A stretch of 17,299 nucleotides of DNA from Polyrhizophydium stewartii (GCA_027604665.1 JADGIZ010000273.1:1-17299), one strand, 5' to 3'; shown: positions 1 to 10,100, counted from the first letter of the stretch. Numbers and translations: made by a program. The notes: generated by a model not told the origin, from the sequence alone.

Positions 1-63
1 GGCGGGGTCCATGTCTGTCGCACAAGGCGGAGGAAAGCGCGGAGTGCGGCATCGCGATGAGAC

Positions 64-69
64 TTTATT
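64..69 (-). terminator. Poly(A) signal AATAAA for the SDS22 gene
   Basis: Reading the minus strand, AATAAA begins 12 nt after the TGA stop codon at 84-82. It is a canonical eukaryotic polyadenylation hexamer, correctly oriented for the SDS22/PPP1R7 gene. The short distance implies a very short 3' UTR. Positions 1-81 hold nothing else I can support. Confidence 0.6.
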
Positions 70-81
70 TCATGGCGCACT

Positions 82-1703
82 TCAGCGCACATATGTGGCA
101 TCAATCTGGCGCACCTGCGGCAGCACCGCCCGCACCTTGCCGCGATACACGGCCCGCGCGTCCGTCTGCAGCGGGTTTCCCTCAAAGTACACCGTCTGCA
201 GGCCCGCCTTGTCGCGAAGCTGCGACTCGACCTCCTGGAAGGACGCGAGCTTGTTGTAGCTTGCCTGCGCACCGCGATTGCTTCAGCTCACCCCGCACTC
301 GAGCCCACATCCGCGCCAGGCGTCACCCATAACCGTTTGCCAGACGCACCCAGAGCTCCGTCAGCTGCGTCAGATGCGCAATGTTCTCGAGATGCTCGAT
401 TTGGTTGTTGGAGACATCGAGGGTCGTCAGCTTCAGGTTGCGGTCGAGGCCCTCGATCTTCTTGATCGCATTGTGGCTCATGTAAAGCTCCTCGAGATTC
501 TCGAGCAGCTCAAGGCCTTCGATCTTTGTCAGGCGGTTGCTCTGGATGCTGAGCAGTCGCAGGTTGCGCAACGGCGAAAGCCCCTCTAAGCGCGAAATCT
601 TGTTCTTGCCCACCCACAGCTGCTGCAGATTCACAAGGCCCTCGAGATTCTCGATTTTCTGCAGCGCCGTCGTCGTCGTTGTCGTCAGAACAAGAGAAAC
701 TTTGGTTCAGACAATCAAATGGCCGCACAAACCCGGATGCGGTTGGCACCGAGCTCGAGGTTGACAAGGTTGACCAAGTGCCCGAGATTCTCGATCTTGG
801 AGAGCTTGTTGGCAACAAAGAAAAGCTCCTTGAGCGTCGCAAGGGCTTCAAGGCCCTCGATGCAGCGGATTTTGTTGAACGAGAGATCCAGCAGACTTGC
901 TCCGGAAGGCCACCGCCCTGTCAACAACTCTAAAGAGAGCCCGAGCAGGTTGCGCAACAGCTCGAGCCTCACCGCAGCGACTGGTACATCTCCAGGGTCT
1001 CGACGCGGACAATGCGGTTGTCGTAAAAGTCGATTTCCTCGAGGTTCTCGCCGCCGGGGATCGGGATCAGCTTCGGGATCAGGTTTTGTCGCATGCGCAG
1101 TGTCTGCACTCGACGATTGAGTTCTGGGCGTCAGCGATGCCCACATAGCGCAGCCCGAGACCGCGCCGCGAGCCACCTTGACGTTCGGGAAGCGGCTGAG
1201 ATCAAGGCCCTCGAGCGTCATCAGACGCAGGTGGATCAAGTCAATGTCCTGCACAAACACCCGTCTTGTCAGCTCTCGCAAGCCTTCCAACGGTATACAG
1301 GAGTTGTGTCCAACCTCGCTGTCGTCCGGGAACTCGTCGAGCAGACCGGCTGCCGGTCCGTACCAGGAGTCAGACGGCGAGCAGCGTCGCACAGGCAGCA
1401 CCGGCAAAGCATACCGCCTGACTCAAGTCCCGTTGCGTCGTCGGCGGCAGCCTCGTCCTCCTCGTCCGTGTCGTGGTGATGCTCAGGCGCCTCTGCGACG
1501 ACCTGGGCGTGGCCAGGGCTCGCCTCGTGTGCTGCCGCTGCCGCGGCGCCGGCAGGCGATGTCGAGGCGGCGGCGGCGGCGGCAACCGCCGCAACGTCGA
1601 CTGTCTGGTCGCCAACCTGCACCATCACGCGCTTGGCGGGCTCGCGCTCGCCCGCCGCTGCGAGGCTGCCGCTTTCGGTCGGCAGGGTGCCGTCAGTCAT
1701 CAT
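82..1703 (-). CDS. PPP1R7: Protein phosphatase 1 regulatory subunit SDS22 (PPP1R7), 6 exons
   Basis: SDS22 is a leucine-rich-repeat protein that binds the PP1 catalytic subunit, controlling its maturation and nuclear/mitotic activity. Exons on the minus strand: 1703-1415, 1349-1177, 1103-973, 895-733, 658-350 and 264-82; 1248 nt, 415 aa. All introns are 65-85 nt and phases agree at every junction. Residues 1 to about 95 are low-complexity (Ala-rich, then His/Asp/Glu-rich). About ten 22-residue LRRs follow, with family signatures such as LRMRQNLI, LDLSFNKIRCIEG, SKIENL, LELGANRIR, QSNRLTKIEGL and ELYMSHNAI. The end is the LRR cap, YFEGNPLQ then RQIDATYVR at the C-terminus, as in animal and yeast SDS22. 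The start is the first of two adjacent ATGs (1703, 1700); the second would remove one residue. Intron 3 uses a CAAG acceptor, chosen because it alone keeps the LRR spacing. The extended acidic N-terminus looks lineage-specific. Confidence 0.93.
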
Positions 1704-1905
1704 GGAGAAAGTCAGGATGACGGGGCGATGCGAGACTTCACCGCTGCCCAGGCAGCAGCGTGCGGGAGCCTGGTGAGACGGCAGCATGCTCACGCCCTGA
1801 GGGCCCCCCACCATGTGCGAGTCGGAGGGTGGGATGGGAGCGACTCGGGTGCTCGGCCGTGCGGGGTGGAGTGCCCTCACGCCGCCTCGCCCGCGACTTG
1901 CCGCC
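1704..1905. promoter_or_regulatory. Divergent intergenic region between SDS22 and the ankyrin-type gene
   Basis: These 202 bp separate two start codons that face away from each other, so both promoters and both 5' UTRs must lie here or overlap the genes. I see no TATA box or recognisable fungal motif. A 7-bp inverted repeat (CGAGTCG at 1818-1824, CGACTCG at 1841-1847) is present but short enough to be chance in GC-rich DNA. Confidence 0.4.
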
Positions 1906-3583
1906 ATGTCCAACACCACCAACTCCGTCAACACCGGCAGCGGCCAGCAGGCACAGCGCCTCGCCGCCCGCGTCGCCGAGCTCGAGACCGAGGTCGCAGC
2001 CCTGCGTGCACGCAACGCCGAGCTCGAGGCCGAGGTCGCCTCTCTGCGCGCGGCGGCGGCCGGCGGCGGCCGGCGGCGGCAGCCAGCACGGCGCTGCTGG
2101 CGCCGGGATGCAAGGCAGTGCGGCGGCCGGCGCCAGCAGCGACGACATGCCGCCCGGCGGCAGCCACTGGGACCGGCTGCCGGCCGAGCTGCACCGCGAG
2201 GTGTTCCGGCGCGCGAGCCCGCTGTTCCTGCTGCAGTCCGGCCGCGTGCGCTGGATCACGGCCCTCAGCGACGACGACCAGCGGCTCGCCTGGGCCGAGG
2301 CTTTCCGAAGCGACTGGGACGGCGACCTCGAGATGCTGCTGCCCCGGCACACGCTGTGGAAGTGCCGCGACGAGGACTGGCTCAACATCCGCACGCTCGG
2401 CATGCTCATGCGCGTCGCCGACATTGCCAAGGAGCACGACGTCGACACCGGCGCGCTCAACCAGGTCGCCATGTGCAACGGCTGGGTCCACGCCATCGAC
2501 CGCTCGCGCAGCGACATCGCCAAGGATGCCATGGCCGCCGAGCTGGGCATCGACGCCATCGAGAACCTCATTGCCCTGCGCATCCTGCACAAGAACAGGG
2601 AGCTGGTCGAGGCGGCTGCAGAGTATGGGCGTCTCGACGTGGTCCAGTGGGCCGACAAGCACGTCCCCGCCAAGTTCTGGACAACCAAGGTCATGGACAA
2701 GGCCGCGCTCAGCGGCAACGCCGATCTGGTTCAGTGGCTGCACGCCAACCGCACCGAGGGCTGCACGGCCAAAGCCATGGATAATGCCGCATCCAGCGGC
2801 AACGCCGACCTTGTCAAGTGGCTGCACGCCAACCGCACCGAGGGCTGCACGGCCGACGCCATGGACAACGCTGCCGGCGCCGGCAGCATCGAGACACTCG
2901 AGTTCCTGCACTCTCAACGCAACGAGGGCGGCGGAAGATTTCTCTTCAAGAAGGCCATCTGGAACGATCAGACCGAGGCGTTCAAGTGGCTGCTCGCCAA
3001 CATCAGCAACTACCCGCACGACGAGTGTCTCGTCGAGGCGGCCGAGAAAGACAACATCGAGATCCTGGCGCTGCTGGCCCCAAAGTGCAAACACAAGGCA
3101 ATCACAAAAGCGGCCATTGGTGCTGCCGGCCGCAGCAGCATCACTGCCCTCGCTTGGATCAACCAGAACATGCCGTCGCTCGTCAACAACCGAGTCGTCG
3201 CCGAGACGCACAACACCGCGTCGCTTGCCTGGCTGCACCAGCACCGCCGCGATCTGTTCACCAAGCCCGTCGTTCTCGAGGCCATCAAGAAGTGCGTCAT
3301 GGGCGAGTACTTCCCGGCCGTCAAGTGGCTGCGTGATGCGTTCCCTGACGTCTTTGGCGAGCACGACGCAAGCAGGCTGCCGCGCGAGGACGCCAACGCG
3401 GCCATCGACTGGCTCGCCGAGAACGTGCCCAGCACGTGGGAATACTATATCGACTTTGTGATCGAAGCCAATCACCGCGATGCGCTTGCGTGGCTCGACG
3501 AGAACACGTATCCAAGCGAAGACGACGCCGGCACGACCGAATATGCGCTCAGAGAGCTGCGCGAGCAAGCGCAACAGCATTGA
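1906..3583 (+). CDS. F-box-like ankyrin-type repeat protein with N-terminal coiled coil; frame interrupted near 2051-2080
   Basis: Probably a substrate-binding repeat protein; such F-box plus ankyrin architectures often serve SCF ubiquitin ligases, but that role is inference. From ATG 1906 the first frame gives a Ser/Thr/Asn-rich start and a heptad coiled coil (residues about 20-50, RVAELETEVAALRARNAELE). A different frame then runs to the TGA at 3581-3583. It has an F-box-like segment (WDRLPAELHREVFRR, about 2168-2212) followed by ankyrin-like units built on NAA-SGNADLV-WLHANR and similar, to about 3500. The last residues are EYALRELREQAQQH. The frame change falls in a GC repeat of three 10-bp units; removing one unit would join the frames exactly. 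It may be a real frameshift allele, an assembly copy-number error, or less likely a weak intron. An ATG at 1760 opens the second frame upstream, but its product there is a Pro/Arg-rich shadow. No introns are seen in the repeat part, unlike most neighbours. The 130 bp after the stop (3584-3713) show no AATAAA. Confidence 0.75.
2051..2080 (+). repeat. Three tandem copies of a 10-bp GC-only unit at the frameshift
   Basis: The unit CGGCGGCGGC occurs exactly three times (2051-2060, 2061-2070, 2071-2080). Because 10 is not divisible by 3, each gain or loss shifts the frame by one. The coiled-coil frame upstream and the F-box/ankyrin frame downstream differ by one base, the amount one extra unit would produce. 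Confidence 0.9.
2702..2869 (+). repeat. Two tandem 84-bp ankyrin-type repeat units, nearly identical
   Basis: Units 2702-2785 and 2786-2869 each encode 28 residues of the pattern AA-SGNADLV-WLHANRTEGCTA-AMDN. A 36-bp stretch (2735-2770 and 2819-2854) is identical at DNA level, including all synonymous positions. This indicates recent duplication or gene conversion within the repeat array. Confidence 0.9.
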
Positions 3584-3713
3584 AAAAGGTGTGCATTTAA
3601 TGAACCCGGTACCATGCACTCTCTTTGCGACCAAGTACCGAGACGGCGGTTGATCTCGTGCTCGCTCGTGGGGCTCGGCAAGGGGAGAAGAGTCTGTTCT
3701 CCCTCAGATCAGC

Positions 3714-5711
3714 ATGGCTGGGCCCATCCTCCACTGCGTGCAGTGCTCCAAAGAGTACAAGGACTCGGACAATCCCTACGGCGGGTGCTCGTTCCACCGC
3801 CTGGCGTACACGTGCTGCGGGAAGTCCGCCCCCTGCCAGCACGGCGTCCACCGCAGCGCGCACCACCACGACTACCCTTATGCGGCCTTCTTCCTCCGGG
3901 CTCATGGCGTGCTGCAGTACACCGACACGCACGACGTGTGGGCCACGGCCGAGGACCAGGACCTCGACGCCAAAGGGGGCGCCGACAGCTCGCAGCGCGC
4001 CATGCTCGGCCGCCTGTACGCTTGGGTGTCTCGCGGCGCCTACGTGCCCGACCCGACCGTTCTGCTGCAGGTCGGCCGCCTGAGCGTGCGGCCTGGCAAC
4101 GACTTCCGCTTCCTCACGTTCACGGTGGCCGAGCTGGCTGCCGAGGCGCTGCAGGCGGCGGCGGTTGTCGCGGCGGGCGGCGGCGTACCCGTGCCGGATG
4201 CGCCGGGGACGGTTGCCGTGCTGGCCCACGAGACGGCCCCGGCAGGCGCCGAGTCGTTCGCGCGCGCAGAGTGGCTCGTGTGCGACGGCGCCATCGTGGG
4301 TGCCAGGCTCTCTGCCAAGGCGGCTTCTTCGAACCAGCCGCACGTCGTGGCGGTGCACTTTGACCAGGGCACGCTCGAGCCTGCAGGCCCCGCAGCAGTC
4401 GTCTCGCGCGCATTCGAGTCGTTCAAGCCCGCAACGCCTTATGTCCTGCCCGCCGGCAAACAGGTTGGCGCACGCTTGCAGGACCCCTCGCGCTCGGTCC
4501 GCACCGACTTCAAGACCGTCTCGTTTGGCTGTCCCGTCAAGCTGCTGGTCACGTCCTCGCCGCCGCTGGCCGCCAACGACTCGCTCGCCTTCACCGACCG
4601 CGACGTCTTCAAGGGCACGCTCTCAATCTTTAACCGCTCGCAGGCGCCGGTCACGATTGCCTCAGTCTCGTCGTCCTTCCGCCTGCTCGGCACCGAGGCG
4701 TACGAGTCGGCCATCAAGACGGACGTTTCGGACGCTGTGCTGCCGCTCACGATCCAGCCGCACACTGCTGCCAACGTCACCTTCTCTGCCCACGTGCCAC
4801 GCCCGCAGAACGACAAGGACCTGGACATCACGTGGTGGAACCGCGCCTTTGTGGCCCGCAAACAGCCTCTCCGGCTGCGCATCGCCGTCCAGGACATGGA
4901 CGACAACGAGGCGTATATTGTTGCAGAGTACGTGCACAAGCCGCACCAGCTCGAGGAGGCGGGTGCCGACGATTTCGGCTTTGTGTTCCTCGACGACCCC
5001 GAGCGCTTCTGCCGCTACTCGGTTCGCTTCACCAAGCCGTGGGACGGCATTATCGAGATCGCCGGCACCAGTTTTGCTGAAGAGGACCTCAACCGGCTTG
5101 TGTTTCGTGCGCGGCGCGAGGGGACGACCGAAGTCGATCTCAAGGTCAACCGCGAGATTGACTACGGCAGTTGCGTCTGGAATGCCTGGGCTCTTGTCGA
5201 TCTGAGCTGCAACCGCGTGTACGCCTTCAAGGTGCTTATGGAGCAAGGCCCCGCCATCATTAACAAGACCCGCGCCTCGCTTGTCTACTTTGCGTGCCCC
5301 GACTACGGCGACTCGACCGAGACCCGCCCGATCCAGGAGGCCGCCGAGACAGTTGTGTTCCCGGAGCTCGCTCCGGAACCCCTGGCCGAGGTCGTTTGGG
5401 AGGACTCGTTTGACGACGTGATCGACCACACCGTCGGCCGCACCGGTCTGAGCCCTGCGCCGTCCAACCCGCAGATCTTTGGGGGGCTCGGAGCCGCGCC
5501 AGGCACCCCAAGCGCCGCTACGCCGCTGCCCGCATCTGCGATTGACGCCGCCGCGAGCCGCGCAGGCCTTGTTCCGTCGGCTGGGATCAGCCCGGCGCTG
5601 GAGGCGCGGCTTGCCTCGCTCGACGCCAACCTGTCGCGCACGGCGACCGCACTCGACAAGCTTGTGGGCGTGCTCGAGGCGCTCGTGGCCACAAAGACCG
5701 AACCGAAATGA
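3714..5711 (+). CDS. Conserved-looking protein with N-terminal CHORD-like Cys/His cluster, function unknown
   Basis: A single uninterrupted 665-codon frame. I do not recognise the family with certainty. Residues 8-56 carry a dense metal-binding pattern: C8-x2-C11, C25-x2-H28, C34-C35, C41, H43, H46 and H50-H52, ending HHHDYPY. The order C-x2-C, CxxH, aromatic-x-CC, C-x2-G-x-H resembles CHORD zinc-binding domains (CHORDC1/RAR1), so a zinc-dependent interaction module is a reasonable inference. Residues about 90-250 are Ala/Val-rich; about 260-560 are beta-strand-rich, Ig-like in feel (FKGTLSIFNRSQAPVTIAS), with aromatic- and acid-rich segments such as DITWWNRAF. Residues about 570-625 are Pro/Ala-rich linker, and about 627-660 form a short coiled coil (LEARLASLDANLSRTATALD) that could oligomerise. 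No signal peptide or membrane segment is visible. It ends 51 bp before the next ATG, and no poly(A) hexamer is seen in that gap. Confidence 0.85.
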   Translation: MAGPILHCVQCSKEYKDSDNPYGGCSFHRLAYTCCGKSAPCQHGVHRSAHHHDYPYAAFFLRAHGVLQYTDTHDVWATAEDQDLDAKGGADSSQRAMLGRLYAWVSRGAYVPDPTVLLQVGRLSVRPGNDFRFLTFTVAELAAEALQAAAVVAAGGGVPVPDAPGTVAVLAHETAPAGAESFARAEWLVCDGAIVGARLSAKAASSNQPHVVAVHFDQGTLEPAGPAAVVSRAFESFKPATPYVLPAGKQVGARLQDPSRSVRTDFKTVSFGCPVKLLVTSSPPLAANDSLAFTDRDVFKGTLSIFNRSQAPVTIASVSSSFRLLGTEAYESAIKTDVSDAVLPLTIQPHTAANVTFSAHVPRPQNDKDLDITWWNRAFVARKQPLRLRIAVQDMDDNEAYIVAEYVHKPHQLEEAGADDFGFVFLDDPERFCRYSVRFTKPWDGIIEIAGTSFAEEDLNRLVFRARREGTTEVDLKVNREIDYGSCVWNAWALVDLSCNRVYAFKVLMEQGPAIINKTRASLVYFACPDYGDSTETRPIQEAAETVVFPELAPEPLAEVVWEDSFDDVIDHTVGRTGLSPAPSNPQIFGGLGAAPGTPSAATPLPASAIDAAASRAGLVPSAGISPALEARLASLDANLSRTATALDKLVGVLEALVATKTEPK

Positions 5712-5762
5712 AGCCGCGGTCTGCACGTGCCTGCAGTTTGCCTGCGACCTTGCAACACCGAC

Positions 5763-7071
5763 ATGGCGGACCGCCTGCGCCAGCCGTTCGAGACCGTGCG
5801 GGTCACCTTCCCCGCCGAGCACGTCGCGCACGTCGAGCTCGCGCGCACCAAGCAGCTCAACAGCATGACCACCAAGTTCTTCAACGAGTTCATCGAGGTC
5901 TTTGAGGCCATCCGCATCGACAACAGCGTTCGCGCCGTCGTCGTGTCGGCCGAGACGCACGCCCGCGGCTTCACCGCCGGCCTCGACCGTGCGTGCCTCC
6001 GGGCTGCTCCGCCTCGCCCGCCCACGGCGCTTGCTGCGCGGCTGACACCCGCCGCCCACGTGCCGCTCTCTCGCCGCCCGCCCAGTCAAGGAGTCCGCCG
6101 ACTTCCCAAAGTCGGGCGACGACCCGGCGCGCGAGGCGATCCGCTTCCTGCCCAAGGTGCAGCAGCTGCAGCGCTCGTTCAACGTCATTGAAAAGTGCGA
6201 CAAGCCCGTCATTGCTGCCGTCCACGGCTTCTGCATCGGCGGCGGTGAGGCCTCTGCCTGCGCCAGACCGCCGCCCTCGGCCCACCGCTGACGCAAACTC
6301 GCCAGGCATCGACCTCATTGCCGCTTGCGACATTCGCTTCTGCTCCAAGGACGCAAGGTTCACGGTCAAGGTGCGTGCTTTGTGGTTTAACCTGTCGAGT
6401 GCAGCCGCCGCAAGCACCACGCCGGCGTCCCCCCCCCCGGTGCTTTGTACTGACCAGCCTGCGCCTCCGCACGTGCAACGTCTGCCGTCAACTATTCCGC
6501 CGCTTCCGCATGCGCCACCAATTCGATCTGGCCGAGCCAGGAGGTCGACATTGGCATCGCCGCGGACCTCGGCACGCTGCAGCGCCTGCCCAAGATTGTC
6601 GGCAACCACAGCTGGGTGCGCGACATCTGCTACACGGCGCGCTTTGTGCCCGCGCAAGAGGCCCTGCAGTTCGGCCTTGTCAGCCGCGTCCTCGACGACA
6701 AGGAACAGCTCATAAGTGAGCACGGCTCCCGATATCCTTCGCCGATCCCGCCCCGCTCGGCGCGCTGACGATACACGCCTGGATTGCGCAGAGGCCGCGC
6801 TCGAGACGGCCAAGCTCATTGCATCCAAATCGCCCGTTGCAGTCCTCGGCACAAAGTAAGCGGATATGCCTGTCTCTGAACCTTGCGCGCGCTCTGCCCT
6901 GACCATCTCTCTCCTGCCAGGCATCTTCTCAACTACAGCCGCGAGCACACCGTCGAGGAGGGCCTTCAGTACACTGCCGTCTGGAACTCGGTCATGATCA
7001 ACACCCAGGACATGGCCGTGGCAGTGGCGTCCTCGCTGTCCAAGCAGCCTGCCGTCTTTGCCAAGCTGTGA
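5763..7071 (+). CDS. ECH1: Peroxisomal delta(3,5)-delta(2,4)-dienoyl-CoA isomerase (ECH1 type), 6 exons
   Basis: A crotonase-fold enzyme that isomerises 3,5-dienoyl-CoA to 2,4-dienoyl-CoA during beta-oxidation of unsaturated fatty acids. Exons: 5763-5988, 6086-6244, 6306-6370, 6541-6715, 6792-6855 and 6921-7071; 840 nt, 279 aa, phases consistent. Oxyanion-hole segments are ARGFTAGLD (residues 67-75) and HGFCIGGGIDL. Asp131, Glu151 and Asp159 match rat ECH1 catalytic/active-site residues Asp176, Glu196 and Asp204, with identical spacing (20 and 8). KEVDIGIAADLGTLQRLPK is close to the animal enzyme and separates it from ordinary enoyl-CoA hydratases. The C-terminus is FAKL, a type 1 peroxisomal targeting signal (AKL). 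The N-terminus lacks an obvious mitochondrial presequence, so peroxisomal location is likely. It starts 51 bp after the upstream stop; the 80 bp after its own stop show no poly(A) hexamer. Confidence 0.94.
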
Positions 7072-7151
7072 GGCCAGGCACCTCGGCAGCGCGCATCGAA
7101 AATGAACGTGCTTTCTCTCGTATTCGACCGCGACCCGCACGTCCATAACGA

Positions 7152-10100
7152 ATGGGCGTCCTCACGCCGCAGATCGCGGGCCTCATCGTCCAGTCGTTCT
7201 CGGGCGAAGTCAATCAGGACGGCGTCTACGAGGGGCCTGGCAGTGCAGAATACCACTCGGGCCACAAGTATGTGGGCCAGTTCCGCGACGGGATGCTCGA
7301 CGGCACGGGCACGTACCGCTGGTTCGACGGGATGGTCTATGAGGGCGAGTTCCGCGACAACAAGATTGCGGGCGTGGGCATGTACAAGTGGTGCGTGCAG
7401 ATGCCCCGTGAACCCGCTTGTCAGTTGGTGCTGCGCATCGGACGGCGTTCGTGTGCGCTGCTCGTTACGTCCAGCAGCATCCACCGGCACCCTGCGTGCT
7501 GTCGGCGCCGAGTCTGACGCGCCAACAACACAGGCCCGACGGGTGTGTCTACGAGGGGCAGGTCAGCAACGGGCTGCGCCACGGCCGCGGCCGCTTCAAC
7601 GACCCCGAGCGCGGCTCGTTCTACGACGGCGAGTGGCTCGAGGGCAGGCCCAACGGCCAAGGCCACCTGCAGTACGACGAGCAGTCGCACTACAAAGGTG
7701 CGCCATGGCCTCATCTCGGCGTTGCCAGCACGCCAGATCTGACTCGACCAAAACACGAGGCGGCTGGAAAGACGGCAAGCGCGAGGGCTTTGGCGTCATG
7801 TTCTACCGGTCTGGCAATGTGTACGAGGGCGAGTGGAAAGGCGGCGTCAAGCACGGCCGAGGCCGCATGGTATGGTACGACCGCAGCGAAGAGTACGACG
7901 GCGAGTGGAAGGGCAACAAGCCAAGCGGGACGGGCATCTACACTTGGCGCATCAAGGCGCTTAGGAACCACCAATTTCCGATGCAGAACCGCTACGAAGG
8001 TGTGCGCCGTGCACGAGCCTGGTGCTGTATGTACGTCAAGGCTGGCTGCTGACCGCTCCGGCTGCAGGTTGCTGGCAAGATGGCAAGCGAAACGGCCGCG
8101 GTGTGTTCCAGTACGCCAGCGGTGCCATCTACGAGGGCGAGTGGCGTGATGACATGAAGGTTCGTCGGCGATCATGGTGCCAGCAGCAGCAGGGTCTGAC
8201 ACATGCGCGTGTGCAGCACGGCCATGGACGGTACGTATCAGAAACGGGCCGCGAGTACGTCGGCGAGTTTGTCAACGACCGCCCGACCGGTGCATTCGCA
8301 CGCACCCAGAACAGTTGCGTTGTCTGCCGCGGCAGCAGGAAGCACGCGCAACCGTGCTGACAGCAATCAAGACACGCCTTACACCTTCGCGTTGAGCTTT
8401 GGTGGCTCTGGCGGAAGCGACAGCGACATGATCAAGGAGGTCCACACCATCATTTTCAGGCACATCGGTGAGCCTATTTGCAGGGCAGTCGCGATTTGAG
8501 GGTCGCTTGTTTTCTGGCGTCCAAAGCAGCTTACCAACGCCAATCGCAGTTGTGCTACGCAAGGTCTACCAGCATTACAGCCAAATGGCGCCAATCAACC
8601 CAGCCAATCCCAAATGTGTGGTCACACGCGAAGCCACATGGCGCCTTCTCAAAGACATGCGAATCGTTGAGCTCGGTTTCACGCTCGGTATGCACTTTGC
8701 CGCGTTCAAGAGGTTAAAGTGCGCTGACGCTCTGTCCGCGCGCCATTCAGCCGAGCTCAACCGCGCGTATGCCAGGGAATTCCGCAATCACGCCTTCCTG
8801 GCAGAGAGATACGATGTACGTTGCGCGAAACAACGGCGGTTTGAGCACCGGCACGCTGTTGACGTCGCCACTCGCACAGGACCCGCACAACTCGACCGAG
8901 ATATTTTTGCTCCGCGACTTTCTCGAGTTTCTGATGATCATCTCGCACCATGTCTATCGCAAGCATCCGGCGCTGTCGATCCACGAGCACGGAATCGCAG
9001 CCACGTTTTCATTCGCCATCAAAAACAATGTGATTCCATATGGAATCCCGATCACCGACGGAGCCAAGCGGCCTGCGACAAACCAAGCGCTCTTCCGCAC
9101 GGTTCTTGGATTGGTGCGTCGCGTGCGCATTGAAGTCTCTCGTTTCAGAGACTAGCTGACCTTTTGCACATTCCAGCACATGCGTGATGCTTACGGCAAA
9201 GAGATCGAGCGGATCTACGTGGATCTGTCGTGCCGGCACGCGAATGCGCTGCCTGGGTCATGCAAGGACAAGACGCTCAGCGTCCGCGAGTCGGTGCTCC
9301 TTCTTCGTGCAAGTCCTTGCCTGCTGAAAGGACGATCAGAGAAAACACGGCTGACACGCCAAGCAGAGCTACAAGATCTTTGGTGCTCCCGGCTCCAGCA
9401 TCACCACTTCGTTTGTAATCGAGCAATTCACAAGAATGATTCCACTTGTGCGCAATGGACTGAGCTACAATCTCGAGTACGAGGTTTGTCAGTGTGTTGG
9501 ACGCTGTGCTTCAATCAATATCGGCCAAGCTGACATTTGACTGTCGAGATCATGTACATGGACCTATTTGACGTCCTCCTTGCGATTGGCATCGAATCGG
9601 CTGCCGAGGCGCTTCACGAGACCGACAAGATCCTGGGCACGCTCCGCTTGCCTGCTGTTGAATTCGAGGCGCAGGCATCGCTTGCGTTCGACGAGGCACG
9701 AGAAGCGATTCGAGCTGCGGCGGCAAAGTGCGCAGTCGCTGAGATCGATGCTGCGGGCGATGAAAATGACCAGGTCCAATCAGACGGCATCGACTCTGTA
9801 GGACAGTCTTCGCATCACACTCTCGCAGTCGCCGGCACCGCAAGCCTCCACAAGTCGCAAATGCTGGGCTCGAGCCTCAGTTTCCGCCGCAAGACGGTCG
9901 CTGGTGTGGCGGGCAGCTTCAAGGGCGATCCAGATCGTAGCGGCGCGGCCGCGGCGGCTGCACCGTCCGAGCAGAGCGGTGATGCCGGCCACAAGGCGCA
10001 AGCGGCAAACCCTGGCGCCGCACCGTCATCGCAGAGGCAGCAACAGCACAATGATCAGTTGCAGCAGTCGCAGTCGTTTGGCCAGCGACAGCACCAGCAT

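Noticed and set aside
1818..1847. 7-bp inverted repeat in the SDS22/ankyrin intergenic region
   Set aside because: It is too short, with a 16-nt spacer, to separate from chance in GC-rich sequence.
1760..1905. Upstream ATG at 1760 in the F-box/ankyrin frame as the true start
   Set aside because: The encoded stretch is Pro/Arg/Ser-rich shadow sequence, while the other frame over the same DNA gives a clean heptad coiled coil typical of a real N-terminus.
2035..2086. A 52-nt intron joining the two frames of the ankyrin-type gene
   Set aside because: Phase fits, but the donor GTCGCC is poor, no branch motif is present, and it would delete coding-like sequence. The 10-bp copy-number explanation is simpler.
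1473..3461. 662-codon plus-strand frame
   Set aside because: It is an out-of-frame shadow across SDS22 exon 1 and the ankyrin-type gene. The product is Arg/Ser/Pro/Ala-rich without domain signatures.
1928..3634. 568-codon open frame on the minus strand
   Set aside because: It lies antisense to the F-box/ankyrin frame and results from GC-rich codon composition. Its translation is compositionally biased and shows no repeats or motifs of its own.
4662..6296. 544-codon minus-strand frame
   Set aside because: It is antisense to the CHORD-like gene and ECH1 and would cross both. The plus-strand ECH1 exons are supported by homology.
8290..8338. 49-nt version of RSPH10B intron 5
   Set aside because: It is in frame, but shorter than any other intron here and lacks a branch motif. 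The 82-nt version ending at 8371 has CTGAC at the usual distance.
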